Source: Sphingobium aromaticiconvertens (GTDB lineage: Bacteria; Pseudomonadota; Alphaproteobacteria; Sphingomonadales; Sphingomonadaceae). From it: a stretch of 64,000 bases of DNA. The stretch lies in contig NZ_JBANRJ010000001.1 of assembly GCF_037154075.1 (NCBI RefSeq), forward strand, positions 2,413,501 through 2,477,500. The letters are read 5' to 3'. The notes below the pieces were generated by a model. That model ran no database searches. It was not told where the DNA came from and was given only the letters and a program-made list of their open reading frames with translations. The position numbers and the translations under genes are program-made. This document shows, piece after piece, positions 35,878 through 43,867 of this stretch. Each line of letters begins with the position of its first letter. Positions within the stretch are counted from its first letter, which is position 1.

Positions 35878-35911
35878 CAATCAACACGGCCCACTCGGTG
35901 GGGGCAGATCA

Positions 35912-35945
35912 CTTGGGCTCGAACCAAGGACCCGCTGATTAAGAG
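35912..35945 (-). other. tRNA-Lys(CTT) 3' half: putative attachment-site copy, split by the IS
   Basis: On the minus strand the sequence reads from an anticodon loop CTCTTAA (anticodon CTT), 3' anticodon stem TCAGC, 5-nt variable loop GGGTC and T-arm CTTGG-TTCGAGC-CCAAG. After removing the IS and one CTT copy it continues into a 7-nt acceptor strand TGCGTCG plus discriminator A (34632-34639). The spacing is exactly that of a tRNA. The 5' half is absent: the bases before the loop (CTGGT) do not pair with TCAGC, and no D-arm follows. Such 3'-half copies are typical attachment cores of tRNA-targeting integrases. Confidence 0.75.
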
Positions 35946-36685
35946 ACCAGTCTGGAGTGGCATATTGTGTAGCAAATTCAGGTGCTTGACTGCATCCGCG
36001 CTAGATCAGCTGCTCGATATGCCACAACGGACGATTGTTGATAATAATGGGCAACGCACAAATTTGGACACAGCAGGGGAGGGCGGCGGGAAGGCGAGCT
36101 GACCTGCTGCGGAGCATGCGGATGTCGATGGGGCTGCACCGCCGGTCCGCCTTGCGGCAAGAATTTGCATCATGCAGCCGGGCCGTTTTTCGGCAAGGGT
36201 TGGGACATTCTGCTCGGTCGGCTTTGGAGCGCGCCTGTGGCCAAAGCTGCCATTGTAGCGGTAGCCTTCATTTTCTCCTTTGCGCCACTTTTTGCCGTTC
36301 CGGAATAAAGATGATGATTCTGGAAGCCGCCCTTCATTCATCTCCACACAATGCACGGCCCAAGCGCCTCAAATTCTTAATGGGGATGGCGTTATGGGTG
36401 GGAAAGCGACTGTTAGCTTCCTAGGCAAAGGAAGCTCAATAGCGGACGTTCAGGCCTCCCTATGGCAACGCGCGAAGGTCAAGGCGTTCGACTTTAGGTC
36501 GGATACGACATCGGTGAGGTTGCAGCCCCCGTCGCATACGTCTGGTAAAGATACATCATCGGCAAACTCGCGTCGCTCTCCCGCTTTCATACTGTTTGGG
36601 GGCGGCCAAGCCATCGCTATCTGTCGTTCGTTAACCTTCTGTCACCCAGACAGAACCATTCATCACAGCGATCAGTCACGGACCG
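35946..36685. other. Gene-free, possibly decayed region
   Basis: Short frames exist on both strands (for example 36035-36424 plus, 36006-36356 minus), but none has a ribosome site, coherent composition or recognisable domain. About 75 bp around 36216-36286 resemble a segment near 50.82-50.89 kb. AT content is higher than in the coding neighbours. I see no gene here. Confidence 0.45.
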
Positions 36686-36723
36686 GCCGGGATCGGGGAA
36701 ATAGCGACCCCGACCGGCTTTTT
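36686..36723 (+). terminator. Intrinsic terminator in the leader of the first LuxE/LuxC cassette
   Basis: GCCGG-GA-TCGGGG (36686-36698) pairs with CCCCGA-CCGGC (36708-36718), leaving a two-base bulge and a 9-nt loop. TTTTT follows at 36719-36723. It reads in the same direction as the cassette and lies 107 bp before its first ATG. It either ends an upstream transcript or acts as an attenuator. Confidence 0.65.
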
Positions 36724-36829
36724 GGCCGGATGGCGACGGTTCGTCGCTTCTGTAAAAGCAATTGTGCGGGGCTTTCAGGCCTCCATCGCCTAATCCTCGG
36801 CTGCAAACCAATGCACAAGAGGATGCCGC

Positions 36830-38188
36830 ATGACCGCCGTAGAAGAGTTGATCGCCTACGCAAAGACCGCCGATCCGTTTCGGAACGCGCCTGACAATCT
36901 TGCCGAGCTTCAGATGGAAGCCGTCCGTGAGCGCTTTGCGGAGCGGCGGCAGCAGATCAGGGTGCTCGACAAGCGCGCGAAGGAAATGGGCATCGATTCA
37001 GTAGACATTCTGGACGATATCGTACCGCTGCTGTTCGCCCACACCAATTACAAAAGCTATCCCGAGGCCTTTGTGGACGGCGGCCAATGGAAGCATATGA
37101 ATATGTGGCTGGGTACGCTCTCCACCTATTCCACCGCTAATATCGACGTCTCCGGGGTTCAGGACATCGACGGATGGATCGATGCTTGCCACGATGCCGG
37201 TCATTTCATCTATGCGTCGAGCGGCACGTCCGGCAAATCATCCTTCCTCAACCAGACAATGCAGGACCGGGAATATTGCGTGCCGGCCTGCCTCGCGGCA
37301 TTCGATCTTTCGACGCCGGGATTCAAACCGCACCATGACCGTTCGGTCTTCACGATGATGCCCACCAAGGGCACGCACAAGATGACCGAGGTCAGCACGC
37401 GGCACTTCGAGCGCTGGGCCGCGCCCGGCGAACTTCACCGCTTGAGCAACGATCCGATCCGGGCGATGGACGCGATGCGCCCAGCGCAGCTTCGCCGCCT
37501 ACTGGCCGCGGGCAAGGTGGGACCGGCGGAGGTTGCGGCCTATGAGGATCAGGTGGCGGCCCGGCAGGCGTGCCGCGCCGACGAGCTGACGGTCTGGATC
37601 GACACGATTGCGGACCGTCGCCACGGGCCGATTTATATCGGTGCGATGTGGGGCGTGCTGTGGCAGCTGGTCGAGGCGCTGCGTACGCGCGGGATACAGG
37701 ACGGCGATTTCCATCCGGAGATGATCATTTCCACCGGTGGCGGCACCAAGGGCGCCAAGGTTCCGGACGATTACAAGGAGCAGATCACCCGCTTTTTCGG
37801 CGTCACTAAGGATCGGCTGTCGAACAGCTATGCCATGGTCGAAATGAGCGGATTCTGCGCGCTGATCCAGCCGCATGACGTCTATGCGACGCCGCCGTGG
37901 CTGGTGCCGCTGATCCTAGACAAGGGGGGCGAGAAGTTGCTCAATCCCGCCGACCGCAAAGGCACCGTCGAAGGGCGCATGGCGTTTTTCGACATTCTGG
38001 CCGATGGCCGGTGGGGCGGAATCATCTCCGGCGACAAAGTGCTGGTCGAATTCGGTTCCAACCTCGACGGGGTCAAGACGCCGATCATCCGATCGATCAA
38101 TCGCTATCAGGATCTGGAAGAGGGTGAGGACAAGCTGACCTGCGCCGGGTCGATCGACTCCTATGTGCGCGGTTCCATCACGGCCTAA
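36830..38188 (+). CDS. LuxE-like acyl-activating enzyme (acyl-protein synthetase family), copy 1
   Basis: The 452-residue protein belongs to the LuxE / phenylacetate-CoA-ligase-like branch of adenylate-forming enzymes. It starts EELIAYAKTADPFRNAPDNL, has IVPLLFAHTNYKSYPEAFVD, the phosphate-binding loop FIYASSGTSGKSSF, the mid-domain GAMWGVLWQLVEAL and MIISTGGGTKG, and NSYAMVEMSGFCALIQPHDV, which corresponds to the YxxxE region. It would activate a carboxylate as acyl-AMP for transfer to a thiol. It is followed after 16 bp by a LuxC-like reductase. Acyl chain or aromatic acid specificity cannot be told. Confidence 0.82.
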   Translation: MTAVEELIAYAKTADPFRNAPDNLAELQMEAVRERFAERRQQIRVLDKRAKEMGIDSVDILDDIVPLLFAHTNYKSYPEAFVDGGQWKHMNMWLGTLSTYSTANIDVSGVQDIDGWIDACHDAGHFIYASSGTSGKSSFLNQTMQDREYCVPACLAAFDLSTPGFKPHHDRSVFTMMPTKGTHKMTEVSTRHFERWAAPGELHRLSNDPIRAMDAMRPAQLRRLLAAGKVGPAEVAAYEDQVAARQACRADELTVWIDTIADRRHGPIYIGAMWGVLWQLVEALRTRGIQDGDFHPEMIISTGGGTKGAKVPDDYKEQITRFFGVTKDRLSNSYAMVEMSGFCALIQPHDVYATPPWLVPLILDKGGEKLLNPADRKGTVEGRMAFFDILADGRWGGIISGDKVLVEFGSNLDGVKTPIIRSINRYQDLEEGEDKLTCAGSIDSYVRGSITA

Positions 38189-38204
38189 ACGAAAGGAACG
38201 TTCG

Positions 38205-39620
38205 ATGTTGCATGAAATCATTCAGGACGAGCGCATCGTCGTCCCCCATGTCATCAAGGGCGAAACGATCATCGACGCGGCGGTCGAGCACAAGTCGCGT
38301 GCGACCGGCGATATCGTCATGACACCCGCCATCGACCTGGATTCGCTGATCTGGTCCCGGCGCGAGCCCGGCCCGGCGTTCGACACGCCGCTCGCGGAGA
38401 TCGTCGATTTCCTCGCAGAGGTCGGCAAGGCGCTGGACTTCGATCGCAACGCCCATCTGCAAGAGGCTGCGCTCCGCAACCTGCGCTGCAACAATCTCGG
38501 CGCGCGCATCCTGGAGAATTGCTACCGCGACATTGCGCGCTTCTTCGATCGCGATGCGGTGGAAGCCGAAGCGGCGGGATCGCTTGGCCCGCTGGATGCC
38601 GTCGATGGCTGGCAAACGCGTGAGGTACGCGGCAATCGTGTCGACATACGCGCATTCCCGCCGCGCGTCGTCCATATACTGGCCGGAAATGCGCCCATCG
38701 TTCCGCCTATCACCATCGTGCGCGGTGCGATCAGCAAGGGCGTTCACCTGCTCAAGATGCCGTCGAACGACATGTTTACCGCGACGGCGCTGCTCCGCAC
38801 CATGGCGGATGTCGGCCCCAACTACCCCGTCACACGCTCCTTTTCCGCCGCCTATTGGCGCGGCGGCGATCAGGCGATCGAGGGCAATGTCTTTCGCTCA
38901 CAATATTATGACAAGCTGGCGGTGTGGGGCGGCGATGCCGCTGTGCGTCATGCGATGAAATATGCAGCGCCCGGATTCGAGATCATCTCCTTCGATCCCA
39001 AGGTCTCCATCTCTCTGGTGGGCAACGAAGCCTTCGCCAGCGACCAGACCGTGCGCCAGGCCGCCGCGCAGGGCGCCGCCGATGTCGTCGCGTTCAATCA
39101 GGATGCGTGCAGCTGCGCCCGCTTCCAGTTCATCGAGGGCGATACCGATCAGGTCGACGCCTATTGCGAAAGACTGGTCGAAGAAATGGCCAAGGACAGC
39201 CATTATGGCACCGGCGTCGGCGGGCCGACGCCGGTGCAGCCGATCCTGGAGGAACTGGACATGCTCGGCATGCTGGAGCCGGTCTACCGCGTCTTTGGTC
39301 AGGCCGACGGCGGCGGTATCGTGATCCGTTCGAGCGAGCCGGTGGCGTTCAATCCCGGCGGCAAGCTCGTCAATGTCGTACAAGTCGATCGGCTGCAGGA
39401 CGCGCTGGAGCATGTCACCGTCGCCACACAGTCGGTCGGCGTCTATCCGCCCGCGCGCATTGCGGACCTGCGCGACGGGCTCGCTGCCGCCGGCGTGCAA
39501 CGCATCGTAGGACTGGGGAACATCAACGCCGGGAAATTCGGTGGTACGCCCCATGACGGCGGTTGGCCGCTACACCGGATGATGCACTGGGTTGTAACCG
39601 AAAATCCTCGGAGTTGTTGA
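38205..39620 (+). CDS. LuxC-like acyl-CoA reductase, copy 1
   Basis: The 471-residue protein is a LuxC-family (ALDH-fold) NADPH-dependent acyl-thioester reductase. The nucleotide-binding region has VVHILAGNAPIVPPITIVRG and LLKMPSNDMFTATALLRTMA. The substrate domain has AAYWRGGDQAIEGNVFRSQY, and the catalytic Cys is in NQDACSCARFQFIEG. The start MLHEIIQDERIV has GAAAGGA upstream. With the LuxE-like partner it could convert acid via acyl thioester to aldehyde, or run in reverse. It is 4 bp before the aldo/keto reductase. No luxD (thioesterase) or luxAB is present. Confidence 0.85.
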   Translation: MLHEIIQDERIVVPHVIKGETIIDAAVEHKSRATGDIVMTPAIDLDSLIWSRREPGPAFDTPLAEIVDFLAEVGKALDFDRNAHLQEAALRNLRCNNLGARILENCYRDIARFFDRDAVEAEAAGSLGPLDAVDGWQTREVRGNRVDIRAFPPRVVHILAGNAPIVPPITIVRGAISKGVHLLKMPSNDMFTATALLRTMADVGPNYPVTRSFSAAYWRGGDQAIEGNVFRSQYYDKLAVWGGDAAVRHAMKYAAPGFEIISFDPKVSISLVGNEAFASDQTVRQAAAQGAADVVAFNQDACSCARFQFIEGDTDQVDAYCERLVEEMAKDSHYGTGVGGPTPVQPILEELDMLGMLEPVYRVFGQADGGGIVIRSSEPVAFNPGGKLVNVVQVDRLQDALEHVTVATQSVGVYPPARIADLRDGLAAAGVQRIVGLGNINAGKFGGTPHDGGWPLHRMMHWVVTENPRSC

Positions 39621-39624
39621 ACAG

Positions 39625-40680
39625 ATGACGTCCCCACTCTCACTCGACCATTACCGCCTGCTCGGACGTTCCGGCCTGCGCGTTTCGCCGCTGTGCCTGG
39701 GCACCATGACTTTCGGCGAGACATGGGGCGCCGACGAGGCGGAGTCCCGCCGCATCTTCGACGCCTATGTCGATCAGGGCGGCAATTTCGTGGATACCGC
39801 CGGCTATTATGCCCAGGGCCGATCGGAAGCGTTGACCGGCAAATTCGCGAAGGAAAAGCGGGAGCGGTTGGTGCTGTCGACCAAATATTCGCTCGCGGTC
39901 GGGCAGGGGGATCCCAATGCCGCCGGTAACGGGCGCAAGAATATGGTCCGCGCGGTGGAGGATAGTCTCAGACGGATGAACACCGACAGGATCGACCTTC
40001 TCTTCCTCCACGTATGGGACGACACGACGCCCGCGGACGAAATATTGCGCGGGTTCGACGACCTCGTCCGTCAGGGCAAAATTCTCTACATCGGCATATC
40101 GGATACGCCCGCCTGGCAGGTGACGCGGCTCCAGACCATCGCCGAATTGCGCGGGTGGACACAGTTTGCGGCGCTGCAAGTGGAATATAGTCTGCTCCAG
40201 CGCGCGACGGAGCGGGACTTGATCCCGGCGGCAAAGACACTGGGTCTGGGCGTCATGCCCTGGTCGCCGCTGGCCAGCGGGCTGCTGTCGGGCAAATATG
40301 CGACCAGCGCGCAGGCGCCGTCCGATCCGGCGGGCGGTCGCGGCGCGATGATCGAGGCGGTGGGCCGCGTCACACCTGCGACGGTGGCGGTGGCGGATGC
40401 GGTGCAGGCAATCGCCGATGAGGTTGCCGCGACATCGGCCCAGGTCGCCATCGCGTGGACTCTGGTCAACCCCGCTGTCGCGTCGCCGCTGCTGGGCGCG
40501 CGGACGCTTCGCCAGTTCGACGACAATATCGGGGCGCTGTGCATCTCGCTGTCTGCAGATCATCTCGCCCGGCTCGACGCGGTAAGCCGGATCGACCTCG
40601 GCTTTCCGCACGATTTCCTGAGCTATGACTTCATCCGGGCGGGCCTGACGGGCGGCACCGAAGTCCGCCCGCGCGTCTGA
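39625..40680 (+). CDS. Aldo/keto reductase
   Basis: The 351-residue protein is a (beta/alpha)8 NADPH oxidoreductase of the AKR superfamily. The catalytic tetrad is visible: Asp and Tyr in FVDTAGYYAQGRSEA, Lys in LVLSTKYSLA and His in DLLFLHVWDD. Cofactor-side motifs are ALQVEYSLLQRATERDLIPA and GVMPWSPLASGLLSGKY. Third in the plus-strand cassette, it could reduce the aldehyde made by the LuxC-like enzyme to an alcohol, or reduce a ketone. It ends 6 bp from the convergent amidohydrolase. Confidence 0.9.
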   Translation: MTSPLSLDHYRLLGRSGLRVSPLCLGTMTFGETWGADEAESRRIFDAYVDQGGNFVDTAGYYAQGRSEALTGKFAKEKRERLVLSTKYSLAVGQGDPNAAGNGRKNMVRAVEDSLRRMNTDRIDLLFLHVWDDTTPADEILRGFDDLVRQGKILYIGISDTPAWQVTRLQTIAELRGWTQFAALQVEYSLLQRATERDLIPAAKTLGLGVMPWSPLASGLLSGKYATSAQAPSDPAGGRGAMIEAVGRVTPATVAVADAVQAIADEVAATSAQVAIAWTLVNPAVASPLLGARTLRQFDDNIGALCISLSADHLARLDAVSRIDLGFPHDFLSYDFIRAGLTGGTEVRPRV

Positions 40681-40686
40681 TCCCGT

Positions 40687-42399
40687 TTAGTCGCGTCCTC
40701 CACGAACCAGTCGACCGGGCCTTGCGCCGGTCGGCTGGCCATCCCGCTGGATCACCACGCCGTTGACGATGGTGGTCACATAGCCCTCCGCATCCTGCAT
40801 GAGGCGCCGTCCGCCGCCGGGCAGGTCATAGGCGGCGCGGGGGCTGTGCAGGCGAAGGCTGGCATGGTCGATGACATTGATGTCCGCCTTTAGTCCGACC
40901 TTCAACCGTCCGCGATCCGCAAGGCCGAGGAAATCGGCGTTCTCGGCGCTCAGTGCCTTGATCGCCCATGGCAGACTCACCCGCTCGCCCTTGCGATCAC
41001 GCGTCCAGAAAGTGAGCAGCGTGGTGGGATAGCTGGAATCGCTGATCAGACCATAATGCGCGCCGCCGTCGCCCAGACCGATCACACTTTCCGGATCGCG
41101 CATCATGGCGAGCGCCGCATCCAGATTGCCATCGCAATAGTTAGAGAAGGGCGCGAACAGCAACGCCCGCCCTTCGTCGCGCAGCAGCCATTCATAGGCC
41201 ATGTCGACAGGCGCAATGCCGCGCTCCGCGGCCAGCGCCGCAACGGTGCGATCCGCGCCGGGCTCGTAATCCGGTAGGCTGTCGAGCACGTAGATGGCGT
41301 CGAAATTACGCATCAGGGCGTTCATCCCGGCGAGCGGCTCGCCGGATTGCTCCTCCGTCAGAAGCCGCGCCCGCATTGCCGGGGCGCGCAGGGCCGCGAC
41401 ACGTTCGGCGAGGGGCAGCGCCGCCAGAGGCGCGTAGCTGGGGCACGCGCTGAACGGGTGGAAGGAGGTGTCAAGCCCGCAGATGACGCCCATGGGGCGC
41501 GGAAAAACCTGCGCGTGTAACCGGGTGCCCCGGGCGGCGTTATAGCCGCGCATCGCCTCTATCGTGCGTTTCCAGCCGGTCCGGTCGCTTCCCCATTGGG
41601 CGAGTGAATAGGTGACCGGCCGCTGCGATTCCGTTGCCATCCGCTGGAGCAGGCCGACATCGAGATCATAATCGGCGGAATCGAGGTTGGGGATCATCTG
41701 AAGCACGCCGCGCCCCAGTCGCCCGACCGCGCCGGCGATGGACGCCAGTTCCTCGGTCGCGGCGTGAAAGCTCGGTATATGTTCGCCGTCGCCGCGCCGG
41801 TGGACCATGGTGCGCGATGTGGCAAAGCCCACAGCCCCGGCTTTCAGCCCTTCGGTGACGAGCGCGGCCATGCGGGCGATATCGTCCTGCGTCGCAGCTT
41901 CGCGGTCCAGGCCGCGCTGGCCCATCACATAGACGCGGATCGGCGAATGGGGCACATAGACCGCGACATCGATATCCCATGACCGCGCGTCGAGGGCGTC
42001 CATAAATTCGGGGAAGCTTTCCCAGTTCCACGGCAGGCCGCGCGCCATCACCGCCTCGGGAATATCCTCGACCCCCTCCATCACGTTGATCAGGGCGGCC
42101 CGGTCGTCTGGGCGGCAGGGCGCGAAGCCGACTCCGCAATTGCCGATCACCACTGTCGTCACGCCGTGAGAGGAGGAGGGGGCGAGTGTTTCGGACCAGG
42201 TGACCTGCCCGTCATAATGGGTGTGGATATCGACGAAGCCGGGTGTGACCATCAACCCCCTGGCGTCGATCTCCTCCCGGCCCGGCGCCACATCGCCGAT
42301 CGCGGCGATGCGCCCGTCGGACACGCCGACGTCCGCAGCATAGGGTGTGCCGCCATTGCCGTCGATGACGGTGCCGCCGCGGATGACGAGATCCATCAT
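40687..42399 (-). CDS. N-acyl-D-amino-acid deacylase-type amidohydrolase
   Basis: The 570-residue metal-dependent amidohydrolase resembles D-aminoacylases and dihydroorotase-like enzymes. It starts MMDLVIRGGTVIDGNGGTPY, has TPGFVDIHTHYDGQVTWSET (HxH metal site) and GVTTVVIGNCGVGFAPCRPD, FATSRTMVHRRGDGEHIPSF, SVIGLGDGGAHYGLISDSSY (C-terminal metal Asp) and ends KADINVIDHASLRLHSPRAA. Its ATG overlaps the stop of the upstream luxC-like gene (ATGA). It likely cleaves an amide or cyclic ureide bond to release the carboxylic acid handled by the LuxE/LuxC pair. Confidence 0.82.
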   Translation of the reverse strand: MMDLVIRGGTVIDGNGGTPYAADVGVSDGRIAAIGDVAPGREEIDARGLMVTPGFVDIHTHYDGQVTWSETLAPSSSHGVTTVVIGNCGVGFAPCRPDDRAALINVMEGVEDIPEAVMARGLPWNWESFPEFMDALDARSWDIDVAVYVPHSPIRVYVMGQRGLDREAATQDDIARMAALVTEGLKAGAVGFATSRTMVHRRGDGEHIPSFHAATEELASIAGAVGRLGRGVLQMIPNLDSADYDLDVGLLQRMATESQRPVTYSLAQWGSDRTGWKRTIEAMRGYNAARGTRLHAQVFPRPMGVICGLDTSFHPFSACPSYAPLAALPLAERVAALRAPAMRARLLTEEQSGEPLAGMNALMRNFDAIYVLDSLPDYEPGADRTVAALAAERGIAPVDMAYEWLLRDEGRALLFAPFSNYCDGNLDAALAMMRDPESVIGLGDGGAHYGLISDSSYPTTLLTFWTRDRKGERVSLPWAIKALSAENADFLGLADRGRLKVGLKADINVIDHASLRLHSPRAAYDLPGGGRRLMQDAEGYVTTIVNGVVIQRDGQPTGARPGRLVRGGRD

Positions 42400-43853
42400 C
42401 CCGCCAGTCCTTCCAGCATCGACCCGTCGGCGCTCTCCTCCGTCACCCATTTGACCATCCGGCGGACCGGTTCGATCGCATCCTGTTTTTCCATATTATG
42501 CTGCATCGTCGCGGCGCCGCCGAGCGACACCAGGCGTTGTGCGCCCTGGAAGGCCAGGCGGTCGCGAAGCCTCTCCTTGAGGGATTCGGGAAATATCCCG
42601 ATCGTCTGGGTATAGGCGTTGACCGAACGCACCGCCGTCTCGAAGGAATCGATCGGGACGATGTTGCCGACGCGGCAGGCAAGGTCGCGCGAGAAGTCGA
42701 CCGGATAATCCTCCTGGCTGACGATCAGCGCGCCTTCGTTGCCGCGGCCGCCGAACACGCGATATTCCTCGTCCTGTAGGCGGACAGCGTCAATCTCCGA
42801 CTTGAGGGCTTGATCGAACGCCTTGTGGGGCGTGCTGAGGTGCAGGGGAAGATGCTGGAGCGCGGCGAAGGTCAGTTCGCCGAGGCGATTGGCGCGCTCC
42901 ACGCCATCTTCGTCGGTGCCGGATTCCACATAGATGACCCGTGCGCTGACGCAGCCTTCCTGATTCTGCGCGCCCACGTCCAACGCCAGCCGTTTGGCGA
43001 CCGACTGCAACGTCGCATCGTCGGCAAAGGCTTCCTTGCCGATAATGGTGCCGCTCATCTTGGGATCCTGGGTGATCAGGTCGATGCCGGGCTGGAGATA
43101 TTGGGTGATATGCTTGACCGAATCGAAGCCGCCCCAGGCCACGATCTTCTCGACCCCGCGCGGGTCGTAGATCGCTTCCTCGATCGCCTGATCGCCGCCC
43201 TTCCAATAGGCGACGGAGATATGTTTGGTGATCGGATGATCGGGCGCCATCTCGACCATGGTGCGGACGAGCGCGACGGCGGTCAGCGGGTCGTTGGACG
43301 GGAGTTTTATCACCGCGTCCGAACGCGTCAGCGCATTCCGGATCACGGTCAATATGCTCACGATGGGCGCGTTGCCGGCGATGACGTGAATGGTTCGCGC
43401 GCCAAAGGCACGGGTCCGGGCCGACAGGCCGGTGAAGCGACTTGGCCCCTGATCGACCCAGCCCTCCAGATAGTCGACGCCGCAGCTCCGCTCCATCATC
43501 GCGCGCATCTCGGCGCGATCGAACATCCCGCCGAGGTGGGAATAATGGAACCGCAATATGCTCTCCGACAGTCCTGAGGTGATGCACGAGAGCCGGAAGG
43601 CCTCCTGCACATGCTGGTTGCTCTCGAAATCGAGCCGCTGGCCGAGCGCGACCAGATAATCGAGAATATCCTCGAAGCTGATCGTATAGAGGTCCGCCAT
43701 ATGCGAGGGGGTCCGCAGCGTCAGCTTGCCGATATGTTCGGCAAGGTCGGGCGCGCGGAAGCTGGCGCCGCCCCGGCGGCCGCCATGCACGATCGTGGCA
43801 TTGGCGATGATTTCGCCGCGGATGATCAGTGGGACATGGAATTCGTGGGACAT
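42396..43853 (-). CDS. LuxC-like acyl-CoA reductase, copy 2
   Basis: The 485-residue paralogue of the reductase at 38.2 kb shares its arrangement: TIHVIAGNAPIVSILTVIRN, AVIKLPSNDPLTAVALVRTM, SVAYWKGGDQAIEEAIYDPR and VAWGGFDSVKHITQYLQPGI, and the catalytic Cys in NQEGCVSARVIYVESG. The start MSHEFHVPLIIRGEII is preceded by GAGGAAA. It lies between the second LuxE-like gene and the amidohydrolase in a minus-strand cassette. Chemistry is as for copy 1; the substrate is probably related but not identical given the divergence. Confidence 0.85.
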   Translation of the reverse strand: MSHEFHVPLIIRGEIIANATIVHGGRRGGASFRAPDLAEHIGKLTLRTPSHMADLYTISFEDILDYLVALGQRLDFESNQHVQEAFRLSCITSGLSESILRFHYSHLGGMFDRAEMRAMMERSCGVDYLEGWVDQGPSRFTGLSARTRAFGARTIHVIAGNAPIVSILTVIRNALTRSDAVIKLPSNDPLTAVALVRTMVEMAPDHPITKHISVAYWKGGDQAIEEAIYDPRGVEKIVAWGGFDSVKHITQYLQPGIDLITQDPKMSGTIIGKEAFADDATLQSVAKRLALDVGAQNQEGCVSARVIYVESGTDEDGVERANRLGELTFAALQHLPLHLSTPHKAFDQALKSEIDAVRLQDEEYRVFGGRGNEGALIVSQEDYPVDFSRDLACRVGNIVPIDSFETAVRSVNAYTQTIGIFPESLKERLRDRLAFQGAQRLVSLGGAATMQHNMEKQDAIEPVRRMVKWVTEESADGSMLEGLAG

Positions 43854-43867
43854 CGTGATTTCCTCCC

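Larger units (their letters stand above)
34643..35911 (+). mobile_element. IS3-family insertion sequence (1,269 bp)
   Basis: The element encodes OrfA and OrfB transposase frames. It is bounded by imperfect inverted repeats that start TGATCTGCCCCC on the left and end GGGGGCAGATCA on the right, with the usual TG...CA ends. A 3-bp duplication CTT flanks it (34640-34642 and 35912-35914). Size, frame layout and -1 frameshift are all as expected for an intact IS3-family element. It is inserted in the T-stem/acceptor junction of a tRNA-Lys fragment. Confidence 0.88.
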
